A stretch of DNA of 64,000 nucleotides. It comes from Vibrio mangrovi (GTDB lineage Bacteria; Pseudomonadota; Gammaproteobacteria; Enterobacterales; Vibrionaceae). The notes beneath the pieces were generated by a model, which was not told the origin of the DNA, ran no database searches, and saw only the letters and a program-made list of their open reading frames with translations. Both the position numbers and the translations under genes were made by a program. Below are positions 43,016-50,521 of the stretch, piece after piece. The stretch spans positions 2,976,001-3,040,000 of the forward strand of contig NZ_AP024883.1 in NCBI RefSeq assembly GCF_024346955.1. The letters are read 5' to 3'. Each line of letters opens with the position of its first letter. Within the stretch, counting starts at the first letter, position 1.

Positions 43016-44238
43016 TGCCGCGCCCAGTACCGGAACTTCAGCGCTATTACTGGAAAGGAAACCGGACAGACCAACAACGCAGATCCGGACATGTTTGGGC
43101 TTTTTCTCAGGAAGAAGCTTTCCGACAGCTACAACAGAATCTAACCTCAATTCATCTCATTCGCCCGAATCCGCCAACACGATTGACCCGGTTCCTCAAC
43201 CGGGCCCGATCTCAGGATATCACTCACATCATTCAACAACTGGCGATCATGCTGAACGCAGGTCTCCCGATCGTTCAGGCATTACTTCTGATTGCAACAC
43301 AGTTTCCGCGTTTCGGAGGCAAAGTCATTCTGTTATATACCCACCATGCACTGATGAATGGCTCTTCTGTCACCGATGCTCTCAAACAAAGTTCATCAGC
43401 CTTCCATGGCCTGTATGGTGACATGCTTCATGCCGGAGAAATGTCCGGGAAGATAGCTGAAACACTAGCTCAAATCGCCGACTATCGGGAAAAAAAGGCA
43501 CTTCTCCGGGCAAAGATACTGAAAGCAGCAACCTACCCGCTCATTGTTCTACTGAGTGCTGTTTCGCTCACTATTCTGATGCTGACTAAGGTTATCCCTG
43601 AATTTGCCGGGATGTTTCAGCACATGCACGCCGAGTTGCCCTGGCTGACCCGCCAAGTGTTGAATCTGGCCGGTCTGTTGCAGATCTGGGGAACACGGAT
43701 TATCTGGTTCACGGCCACAAGCATATTCCTGCTAAAGACTTTCAGTCATCGTTTCATCCTCATCCCATCGGTCACAGATATTCTCCTGCTAAAAATCCCG
43801 CTATTCGGTACCTTGAGGACCAAAGCCATTATGATTCGCTGTTGTCGCACTCTGGCAACCTGCTATGATTGTGGTATTCCCTTGCTGGATAGTCTGAAAA
43901 GTGCCCGGAACATTGCTGGTTCTCTCGTGTATCAGACGGCACTGGAAAACATTCTGGAACAGGTTTCTGCGGGAAGCAGCTTACATGCAGCGATACAGAA
44001 TAGTCACTGTTTCCCGGAGTTCGTGACACAAATGGTATTGATCGGAGAAGAATCCGGAACTTTAGGTCAGGTACTGACAAAAGTTGCAACACAGTACGAA
44101 CACGATGTCGACCAGTTAATCGAACAGCTTGGTGAATTACTCGAACCCCTGCTTATCCTATTGCTTGGCGGGCTAGTCGGCGGATTAGTCATCGCAATGT
44201 ATTTACCTGTCTTTAACTTAATGCAGGTGATGGGATAG
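43015..44238 (+). CDS. pilC: type IV pilus inner-membrane platform protein PilC
   Basis: Polytopic platform on which PilB acts. The 407-residue protein has two T2SSF domains (about residues 70-195 and 275-395), each with the GEMSGKIAETLAQIADYREKK-type or GEESGTLGQVLTKVATQYE-type motif. Three to four membrane helices are visible, including LIVLLSAVSLTILMLTKVIPEF and the C-terminal LLILLLGGLVGGLVIAMYLPVF. Translation is coupled to pilB through TAATG. Confidence 0.96.
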   Translation: MPRPVPELQRYYWKGNRTDQQRRSGHVWAFSQEEAFRQLQQNLTSIHLIRPNPPTRLTRFLNRARSQDITHIIQQLAIMLNAGLPIVQALLLIATQFPRFGGKVILLYTHHALMNGSSVTDALKQSSSAFHGLYGDMLHAGEMSGKIAETLAQIADYREKKALLRAKILKAATYPLIVLLSAVSLTILMLTKVIPEFAGMFQHMHAELPWLTRQVLNLAGLLQIWGTRIIWFTATSIFLLKTFSHRFILIPSVTDILLLKIPLFGTLRTKAIMIRCCRTLATCYDCGIPLLDSLKSARNIAGSLVYQTALENILEQVSAGSSLHAAIQNSHCFPEFVTQMVLIGEESGTLGQVLTKVATQYEHDVDQLIEQLGELLEPLLILLLGGLVGGLVIAMYLPVFNLMQVMG

Positions 44239-44308
44239 TATAATAACAATCGCTATACCGAATAATCCCGCCATGGCCGGGCTACCGAATTAAATTGAGC
44301 GCAGTTGA

Positions 44309-45181
44309 ATGGATGCATTTTTTACTTATCCCTGGTTATTTCCCGTTTTAGTCTCCCTGTTCGGGTTGATTATCGGTAGTTTTCTGAACGTCGTGATCTA
44401 TCGTTTACCACAAATGATGATTGCCGGCTGGAAACAAGAGATTGCTGACACATTCCCGGAATACAATATCCCGCCACCGCCTCCGGAAGAAAATGTAACA
44501 TTAAGTCTGCCGGCCTCGTTTTGTCCGCATTGCCACCATCCGATTCGTCCCTGGCATAACATTCCGTTATTCGGCTGGTTACTCCTCAGGGGTAAATGTG
44601 CCGACTGTAAAAACCGGATATCAGTTCAGTATCCTTTGGTGGAATTACTCACCGCCCTGACCAGTTGCACAATTGCAATTCATGGCGGTATCACGCTCTA
44701 TACTGCCGCACTACTTCTCTTTACCTATGTAAGCATCGCCGCAGCTTTTATCGATTTGAACCGTATGCTGCTCCCGGATTCGCTGACCATTCCCCTGATT
44801 TGGCTTGGATTATTGCTGTCGTTGAGTCATATCAGTCCGGTAGATTTACAGGATGCCGTCATTGGCGCTGTAGCCGGTTATTTATCACTCTGGTCGGTCT
44901 ATTGGGTGTTTAAACTGCTGACTAAAAAAGAAGGAATGGGCTATGGTGACTTTAAATATCTTTCAGCCCTTGGAGCCTGGATTGGCTGGCAGACTTTACC
45001 GATGGTCATTTTAATTTCCTCGGTGATTGGCGTTATTTTAGGTATCACACTACTACTGATAAAAAAAGAAGGAAACCGGACCTTTCCATTCGGTCCATCT
45101 TTAGCTATTGCCGGATGGGGTTGCCTGCTTTGGGGAGAACAGATTATGAGCTGGTATACATCAATCGTGTTAGGAGCATAA
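44309..45181 (+). CDS. pilD: prepilin peptidase / N-methyltransferase PilD
   Basis: Membrane aspartate protease that cleaves type IV prepilins and type II pseudopilins and methylates the new N-terminus. The 290-residue protein has a cytoplasmic tetracysteine zinc site (CPHCHHP...CADCKN), catalytic aspartates in DLNRMLLPDSLTIP and GMGYGDFKYL, and about eight membrane helices. It probably also serves the type II secretion system elsewhere in the genome. It ends just before coaE. Confidence 0.97.
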   Translation: MDAFFTYPWLFPVLVSLFGLIIGSFLNVVIYRLPQMMIAGWKQEIADTFPEYNIPPPPPEENVTLSLPASFCPHCHHPIRPWHNIPLFGWLLLRGKCADCKNRISVQYPLVELLTALTSCTIAIHGGITLYTAALLLFTYVSIAAAFIDLNRMLLPDSLTIPLIWLGLLLSLSHISPVDLQDAVIGAVAGYLSLWSVYWVFKLLTKKEGMGYGDFKYLSALGAWIGWQTLPMVILISSVIGVILGITLLLIKKEGNRTFPFGPSLAIAGWGCLLWGEQIMSWYTSIVLGA

Positions 45182-45182
45182 T

Positions 45183-45791
45183 ATGGCATTTGTTGTCGGT
45201 CTGACCGGAGGCATATCCAGTGGTAAAACAACTGTAGCGGATTTATTCCATCAGAATTTTTCTATCGATATTATTGATGCAGATGTGGTTGCCCGTCAGG
45301 TCGTTGAAAAAGGATCTCCGGGTTTAGCCGCTATTACAACCCACTTCGGTCAGGAAATACTCAATGATGACGGGACATTAAACCGCTCACGTCTGAGAGA
45401 GATTATCTTTGCCGATCAGCGTGAAAAATCATGGCTAAATCAGCTCCTTCACCCGATGATCCGGCAAAAAATGCAGACTGATCTGGCACAAACCTCCTCT
45501 CCCTACACTTTACTGGTTATTCCTTTGTTGGTTGAAAACCAGCTTCAGTCTATGACTGACAGGATATTAGTCGTCGATGTTGATGAAGAAACGCAAATCC
45601 AGCGAACCATGACCCGTGATGGAATCAGCCGTCAGCATGCCCAGAATATTCTTTCCGCCCAGGCGACAAGAGCAGAGCGTCTTGCAGTGGCTGATGATGT
45701 GATTAACAATAATGCAGTAAACCAGAAACTTTTGTCTCAAATCACAGAATTGCACCAAAAGTATCTAGCCATGAGCGGCAGAAATTTGTGA
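45183..45791 (+). CDS. coaE: dephospho-CoA kinase
   Basis: Last enzyme of coenzyme A synthesis. The 202-residue protein has the P-loop GLTGGISSGKTTVADLF, the DADVVARQVV substrate motif, and the R-rich lid region with QIQRTMTRDGIS. It starts one base after the pilD stop in the conserved pilD-coaE-zapD-yacG order. The N-terminal start MAFVVGLTGG is unambiguous. Confidence 0.97.
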   Translation: MAFVVGLTGGISSGKTTVADLFHQNFSIDIIDADVVARQVVEKGSPGLAAITTHFGQEILNDDGTLNRSRLREIIFADQREKSWLNQLLHPMIRQKMQTDLAQTSSPYTLLVIPLLVENQLQSMTDRILVVDVDEETQIQRTMTRDGISRQHAQNILSAQATRAERLAVADDVINNNAVNQKLLSQITELHQKYLAMSGRNL

Positions 45792-45823
45792 GAATAGAGC
45801 GGACTGAAATAAAGGCTGGCTAA

Positions 45824-46564
45824 ATGACTACCCACCAATTCGAACATCCTCTGAATGAAAAGACTCGTATCTATCTGAGAGTTGAAGCACTGCTGGCCCA
45901 GCTTCACCGAGCCTCCCGGTTTCATGATAATGATCAGTATCAGCTTTTCTTCCGCGCGCTGTTCGACCTGCTGGATATATTTGAGCAAATTCAGCTCCGT
46001 AGCGAACTTGCCAAAGATATCGAGAAACAACGGATTATGTACCGGAATTGGTTAAATGTTGATGGTGTGGATCAAAACACATTGCTGGCATTACTCCGGG
46101 AGGTGGATGAAGTCCATTCAAACCTGATGAATGCTGAACGGTTCGGTGTGACATTGAAAGAAGACCGTTTTTTAATATCAGTTCGTCAACGCTTCAATCT
46201 GCCCGGTGGTTCATGCTGCTTTGATCTGCCCGCACTTCATTACTGGCTACACACACCAGCAGAGCAAAAGCAGCAGGACGCTCAGACATGGATGCAAACC
46301 CTGACACCACTCTCTTCCGCGCTGAATCTATGGCTGAAACTTGCCCGGGAAACCGGCCAGTACCGGGGTTACACGGCAAAGTCGGGCTTTTATCAGAGTG
46401 ATGCTGAAGAAGCTAATATCCTGCGCCTGATGATCCCGTTAGAATATGGAGTTTATCCGATGATCTCAGGACACAAAAACCGTTTTGCGATCAAATTTAT
46501 TGAATTTGAAACCAATCAGGCCTGCTCTCGCGATATTCAGTTCGAGTTGGCCGTCTGCTGCTAG
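45824..46564 (+). CDS. zapD: cell division protein ZapD
   Basis: Bundles FtsZ filaments at the division ring. The 246-residue, largely alpha-helical protein begins with FEHPLNEKTRIYLRVEALLAQL and ends in a beta-rich domain with the LRLMIPLE and GHKNRFAIKFIEF segments typical of ZapD (formerly YacF). It lies 32 bases after coaE and 13 bases before yacG. Confidence 0.95.
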   Translation: MTTHQFEHPLNEKTRIYLRVEALLAQLHRASRFHDNDQYQLFFRALFDLLDIFEQIQLRSELAKDIEKQRIMYRNWLNVDGVDQNTLLALLREVDEVHSNLMNAERFGVTLKEDRFLISVRQRFNLPGGSCCFDLPALHYWLHTPAEQKQQDAQTWMQTLTPLSSALNLWLKLARETGQYRGYTAKSGFYQSDAEEANILRLMIPLEYGVYPMISGHKNRFAIKFIEFETNQACSRDIQFELAVCC

Positions 46565-46577
46565 AAGTACAGAAATT

Positions 46578-46781
46578 ATGACGAATCAGAAAATCACTAC
46601 CGTTCAATGCCCACAATGCGGTGCATCCGTTGTCTGGGGGGAACAGAGTCCTTTCCGGCCATTTTGTAGCAAAAAATGTCAGATGATCGATTTCGGCACT
46701 TGGGCAAATGAAGAAAATACCATCCCCGGTGCACCAGATATGTCCGATGCCGATGGCTGGTCTGAAGATTACGACAATTAA
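46578..46781 (+). CDS. yacG: DNA gyrase inhibitor / zinc-binding protein YacG
   Basis: A 67-residue zinc-ribbon protein that binds gyrase in E. coli. Ligands are CPQCG and FCSKKCQ, followed by DFGTWANEE and an acidic tail. I chose ATG 46578 because MTNQKITTVQCPQCG fits the family; the frame to 46485 lies inside zapD. It is the last gene of the pilD-coaE-zapD-yacG block and is followed by a hairpin. Confidence 0.95.
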   Translation: MTNQKITTVQCPQCGASVVWGEQSPFRPFCSKKCQMIDFGTWANEENTIPGAPDMSDADGWSEDYDN

Positions 46782-46788
46782 TCTCCTC

Positions 46789-46808
46789 TCCGCTCTGAAT
46801 AGAGCGGA
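46789..46808 (+). terminator. hairpin after yacG
   Basis: Perfect eight-bp stem TCCGCTCT / AGAGCGGA with a GAAT loop, eight bases after the yacG stop. There is no T-run directly after it. It marks the end of the conserved block before the ECF sigma gene. Confidence 0.55.
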
Positions 46809-46974
46809 ACTCATATCAGGCCAACACTTTTTCTTCACTATCAACTCACCTCAACTGTTATCAATTTGCTTCAATTGCTGAAAATACCACCGAAGTCGGT
46901 TAGATTTTGCTCAGACATAATCCTAAGAATTGGATACAGGTCACATCACCCCGCCAATAAAACGTAAATACACA

Positions 46975-47002
46975 GTAAGGAATTGGCTTCGGTTTCGTCT
47001 AA
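46975..47002 (+). promoter_or_regulatory. candidate ECF-sigma promoter of the sigma gene
   Basis: GTAA (46975-46978), 17 bases, then CGTCTAA (46996-47002). It lies 33 bases upstream of the sigma start and matches in arrangement the promoter upstream of bufA (GTAA-N18-CGTCGAA). CGTC is a common -10 element for ECF sigma factors. This suggests autoregulation. Confidence 0.55.
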
Positions 47003-47034
47003 AATGAAAAAAATACTTTTTACTGAGACATTGA

Positions 47035-47664
47035 ATGACATTAGCCGATTCAGAAGTTCAACCGGATTCGTTTTCACAACATCTCTTTTATGACGAGAGC
47101 TTTATCCAACCGTTGAGACAACAGATGCTGAAATTTGCCATATTACAGGTTCAGGATGAACAACTGGCTGAGGATGCAGTTCAGGAAGCGATGATTTCAG
47201 CCTATCAACATATTGATAAATTTGAAAAACAGGCCGCCCTGAAAACCTGGATTTTTGCCATACTCAAGAACAAGCTTATCGATTTACTGAGAAAAGAAAA
47301 ACGGACAACAGCCGCTAGTCAGCTTGAAACCGGTGAGTGTTCTCAGGGAGATGCGCTAATGGAAAAACTGTTTGATGATCATGGTCACTGGTATAAACAT
47401 GAGCGTCCGGTGAAATGGCAACAGCCGGATAGCGGTATTGAAAACGAGCATTTCTGGCGGGTTTTCGATACTTGTCTGAATGCTCTGCCGGAACGCTACG
47501 GCCGATTGTTTATGATGCGGGAGTTTCTTGAGCTGGAAACACCTGAGATTTGCACCAATGAGGAAATCTCCGTCAGTCATCTGAATGTCACTCTCTATCG
47601 TGCCCGACTCAGACTCCGGGAATGCCTGGAAAACAACTGGTATTTATCGGAGGAGTTATCATGA
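47035..47664 (+). CDS. ECF-type RNA polymerase sigma factor of the bufferin operon
   Basis: A 209-residue group IV sigma factor. Region 2 spans about residues 25-90 (RQQMLKFAILQVQDEQLAEDAVQEAM, then TWIFAILKNKLIDLLRKEKR). Region 4 spans about 140-205 with LPERYGRLFMMREFLELETPEI and the recognition helix in VSHLNVTLYRARLRL. It overlaps the anti-sigma gene by four bases, and the bufA gene starts about 270 bases downstream. Sigma factors of this kind accompany DUF2282/DUF692 operons in other proteobacteria. Induction by copper is likely from those systems but is not shown here. Confidence 0.92.
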   Translation: MTLADSEVQPDSFSQHLFYDESFIQPLRQQMLKFAILQVQDEQLAEDAVQEAMISAYQHIDKFEKQAALKTWIFAILKNKLIDLLRKEKRTTAASQLETGECSQGDALMEKLFDDHGHWYKHERPVKWQQPDSGIENEHFWRVFDTCLNALPERYGRLFMMREFLELETPEICTNEEISVSHLNVTLYRARLRLRECLENNWYLSEELS

Positions 47665-47852
47665 ACTGCAAACAGGCCACCCGCCTTCTCTCCGAACGAA
47701 TGGATCGCTCGCTGACCACCAAAGAAAAATTAGCGCTTCGCATGCATGTTGCCATCTGTACAGGCTGTCGCCGATTCGGAACGCAGATGGATGATATTCG
47801 TTTATTATCAAAGCATTACATGAAAGCCGATCTCAAAGATAAAGAAGAATAA
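47661..47852 (+). CDS. small zinc-type (zf-HC2-like) anti-sigma factor
   Basis: A 63-residue soluble protein with the pattern His29-x3-Cys33-x2-Cys36 (HVAICTGC) and an additional Cys3, the hallmark of zinc-binding anti-sigma domains. No membrane helix is present, so it would hold the sigma factor in the cytoplasm and could sense a metal or redox signal through the thiols. The ATG at 47661 has GGAG five bases upstream and overlaps the sigma stop. The first nine codons of the longer frame lie in the sigma gene. Confidence 0.87.
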   Translation: MNCKQATRLLSERMDRSLTTKEKLALRMHVAICTGCRRFGTQMDDIRLLSKHYMKADLKDKEE

Positions 47853-47871
47853 ATTTTTTTTCATTTTTTGT

Positions 47872-47900
47872 GTAATAACCATCCCGGTTCGTCCGTCGAA
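47872..47900 (+). promoter_or_regulatory. candidate ECF-sigma promoter of bufA
   Basis: GTAA (47872-47875), 18 bases, then CGTCGAA (47894-47900). It lies about 38 bases upstream of the bufA ATG. It can also be read as ATAACC-N16-CGAA, close to the Caulobacter SigF consensus as I remember it (GTAACC-N16-CGAA). Both readings use the same -10 region. Confidence 0.6.
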
Positions 47901-47937
47901 TAAGGGAAATTAAACAACACACTAGTGAGGAAACACT

Positions 47938-48213
47938 ATGAATGCGTCAAAAACGTCTCTTGCTTTAGCTCTGACAACTGCCGTTGCACTTTCTGCTGCA
48001 ACACTCCCGGCTCAGGCCGCCAGTAAAGAAAAATGCTTTGGTGTAGCACTTGCAGGGCAAAATGACTGCAAAGCAGGTCCGGGAACTTCCTGTGCCGGTA
48101 CGTCAAAAACAGACTATCAGGGAAATGCCTGGAAGTTTGTTCCTAAAGGTACCTGTGCGGAGATGAAATCAGAAACATCACCGACAGGGCACGGGCAACT
48201 CGAAGCATTCTAA
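47938..48213 (+). CDS. bufA: bufferin-type precursor peptide BufA1 (DUF2282)
   Basis: A 91-residue secreted precursor. A signal peptide (about residues 1-27, ending PAQA) precedes the DUF2282 core. The core has four cysteines (about 33, 44, 52 and 73) in KCFGVALAGQNDCKAGPGTSC, then YQGNAWKFVPKGTC. In characterised relatives the MNIO enzyme converts core cysteines into heterocycles and the exported peptide binds copper. AGTGAGGAAACACT precedes the ATG. bufB follows after 14 bases. The short polar tail after the last Cys has no known role. Confidence 0.92.
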   Translation: MNASKTSLALALTTAVALSAATLPAQAASKEKCFGVALAGQNDCKAGPGTSCAGTSKTDYQGNAWKFVPKGTCAEMKSETSPTGHGQLEAF

Positions 48214-48227
48214 GTCGGACTTTATCT

Positions 48228-49145
48228 ATGACTCAGCTTCGACCAACAACATCCACCGAAGACGTGCAAACGTCTTCGGGCTTTCCGCTCCTGAGTGGTA
48301 TCAGCTTAAAACCCTGTTACTATCAGGCCATTCTGGAAGAAAAACCACCTGTCGGCTTTTTTGAAATCCATGCCGAAAACTATCTTTCAGCAGGAGGCCC
48401 AACCCGCCACTATCTGGAAAAAATCCGGGAACACTATCCAGTAACCGTCCACGGAGTCGGACTATCAATCGGTGGAGAGTCACCGCTGAATCTGACACAT
48501 TTAGAGAAAGTGGCACAGTTAGTAGAGTGGATTGAACCGGTGTTTTTTTCCGAACACTTGGCCTGGTCCAGCCATTTCAGTCATTTTTTTAACGATTTGC
48601 TGCCGTTACCTTATACGCAAGAAACACTGCATCAGGTCTGTGAACATATTGAGCAGGTTCAGGAACGCCTGAAACGCCCAATGCTGCTGGAAAACCCATC
48701 TACCTATCTGCGCTTTAAAGAAAGTACGATGGATGAACTGGAATTTGTCTCAGCAATCGTACGACGCACCGGATGTCAGTTGTTACTGGATGTCAATAAC
48801 GTTGCAGTCTCCTGTTTTAATCACCAGCAGGATCCTTACCACTATATTGAACACTTTCCGGGTCACTCTGTCAGGCAGATCCACCTGGCCGGATATGCAG
48901 TTGATCAAAACGGAACTGTGCCGCTCCGAATCGATGCTCATGATCGGGAGGTAACTGAGGATGTCTGGCAACTCTACCGCTATACATTGCAGCAATGGGG
49001 TGACACGCCAACTTTAATTGAATGGGACGGACAACTACCGGAACTGGCAGTCCTGCAACATCAGGCAGATATGGCCGATCAGATTCGCTCTCAACTTCGC
49101 CCCTATCAAAAACCGGAGGCACCGAATCATGCAGCAGCAATTTAG
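48228..49145 (+). CDS. bufB: MNIO-family (DUF692) peptide-modifying enzyme BufB
   Basis: Multinuclear non-haem iron oxidase that would modify the cysteines of BufA. The 305-residue TIM barrel carries the family's metal-binding segments in order: FFEIHAENYL, HGVGLSIGGE, SEHLAW, LLENPSTYL, LLLDVNNVAVS, RQIHLAGY, RIDAHD and LIEWDGQLP. All histidine, glutamate and aspartate positions I expect are present, so the enzyme looks active. It overlaps bufC by 17 bases. MNIOs also make other products, such as methanobactin; the DUF2282 partner points to a bufferin. Confidence 0.93.
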   Translation: MTQLRPTTSTEDVQTSSGFPLLSGISLKPCYYQAILEEKPPVGFFEIHAENYLSAGGPTRHYLEKIREHYPVTVHGVGLSIGGESPLNLTHLEKVAQLVEWIEPVFFSEHLAWSSHFSHFFNDLLPLPYTQETLHQVCEHIEQVQERLKRPMLLENPSTYLRFKESTMDELEFVSAIVRRTGCQLLLDVNNVAVSCFNHQQDPYHYIEHFPGHSVRQIHLAGYAVDQNGTVPLRIDAHDREVTEDVWQLYRYTLQQWGDTPTLIEWDGQLPELAVLQHQADMADQIRSQLRPYQKPEAPNHAAAI

Positions 49146-49878
49146 TCAGTCGATTCTGATGCACAGCGATGATGTACTGCCACAAATCGAAGCCACATCA
49201 GAAGCCGAAAAACAGGCACGTTTCGCGGTTTACAGAAATAATGTCTACCACTCGCTAACTGAAGCTCTGGAAGAGATCTATCCGGTTTGTAAGATGGTTG
49301 TCGGAGAGGATTTTTTCCGAATGCTGGCCGGACATTTTATCCAGAATCATCCGCCAGCTTCCCCAATATTGAGCGAGTATGGAGAAAACTTTGCCGGGTT
49401 TTCCCACCAGATTCCTCAACTCTCTTCATTACCTTATTTCGGTGAACTGGCTCAGCTTGAATATCAGTTACTGCAATTTACTCATGCCGCGGATATACCC
49501 GTGCTCTCTATTACCGAAATTCAGCAACGTCTGGAAAACATTGCCGATCCAACTCAATCATCCTGGCAACTGACCGAACCCTGTCGGCTATGGCAGACAT
49601 CTTATGCTGTCGGTTCAATTTACGAAGCACATCAGCCAGACTCAGAACTGGCACTCAAGGATATTCAATGGGATGAGAGTGAATACCTGCTTCTGACCAA
49701 GAAAGATCACTATGGTCACTGCTACCGGCTCTCCGCTGATGAATTCCATCTGCTTTTGCAACTACAGCAAGGAGAAACTCTGGAGCAAGCCAGCCAACAC
49801 GTTGAGGAATCTCAATTTCCGGCCTTATTTTCAACATTACTACAAAAACCCATCATCCGGGACATTCTGCCGCAATAG
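49129..49878 (+). CDS. bufC: BufC/HvfC-type partner protein (DUF2063)
   Basis: A 249-residue protein with an N-terminal DUF2063 domain (about residues 1-95; ARFAVYRNNVYHSLTEALEEIYPVC, HFIQNHPPASP). From work on bufferin and methanobactin systems it is thought to bind the precursor and work with the MNIO enzyme; this is family knowledge. I chose the ATG at 49129, with GGAGG nine bases upstream and overlapping the end of bufB. The longer frame to 49018 lies wholly inside bufB. The C-terminal half is variable and helical. Confidence 0.9.
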   Translation: MQQQFSQSILMHSDDVLPQIEATSEAEKQARFAVYRNNVYHSLTEALEEIYPVCKMVVGEDFFRMLAGHFIQNHPPASPILSEYGENFAGFSHQIPQLSSLPYFGELAQLEYQLLQFTHAADIPVLSITEIQQRLENIADPTQSSWQLTEPCRLWQTSYAVGSIYEAHQPDSELALKDIQWDESEYLLLTKKDHYGHCYRLSADEFHLLLQLQQGETLEQASQHVEESQFPALFSTLLQKPIIRDILPQ

Positions 49879-49887
49879 GAGCCTGTT

Positions 49888-50370
49888 ATGTTATTTCAAC
49901 TGCTGAAGAAAATATCCGACTCCCCGTGGACAGAATCGGTCATATTATTCCTGAGCCGTTTTGGTCTGGCTGCGATATTCTGGTTATCCGGGCAAACAAA
50001 AATTGAAGGGTTTGCTTTCAATTTTATTTCCGGCCCGATTCAACTGGGGTGGCCGGTCATTAAAGACAGCACATTTGTTCTATTTGAGTATGAATACAAT
50101 CTGCCAATCATTTCTTACGTGTTAGCGGCTTACCTCGCCACAATTGCCGAACACCTGCTTTCTTTACTACTACTCACCGGATTCATGACTCGTTTAGCAG
50201 CTCTGGGAATATTTGGCATGACACTGGTCATTCAGATTTTTGTCTACCCCGATGCTTACCCAACTCATGCCACCTGGCTGGCATTGAGTGCCTGGATTCT
50301 CTATAGAGGTGCAGGGGCAATATCACTGGATCATTTACTACAGTCCCGGAAAACTGGAGCAGAGAAATAA
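49888..50370 (+). CDS. DoxX-family membrane protein
   Basis: A 160-residue inner-membrane protein with four hydrophobic helices, beginning with FLSRFGLAAIFWLSGQTKIEGF, the DoxX signature. DoxX proteins are common last genes of DUF2282-DUF692-DUF2063 operons; their role (quinone-linked redox or export support) is unclear. The gene starts nine bases after bufC and has GGAG before its ATG. The family is broad, so the link to this operon rests on position. Confidence 0.88.
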   Translation: MLFQLLKKISDSPWTESVILFLSRFGLAAIFWLSGQTKIEGFAFNFISGPIQLGWPVIKDSTFVLFEYEYNLPIISYVLAAYLATIAEHLLSLLLLTGFMTRLAALGIFGMTLVIQIFVYPDAYPTHATWLALSAWILYRGAGAISLDHLLQSRKTGAEK

Positions 50371-50408
50371 TACGGTAATACAATCCTATGAAACCACACG
50401 ATATTTCA

Positions 50409-50424
50409 GGGGCTTAGGAGCCCC
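50409..50424 (+). terminator. hairpin after the bufferin operon
   Basis: A six-bp GC-rich stem GGGGCT / AGCCCC with a TAGG loop, about 38 bases after the DoxX stop. It has no T-run. It lies between the convergent bufferin and lacI operons. Confidence 0.4.
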
Positions 50425-50521
50425 GATTCAGACCCATTTCTTTGAAATCTATTGATGAACAAATAAATATCGTTTGTCACGCTTTCAGAATTACTTTTCA
50501 AGCAACGGTACAACGTTGGGA

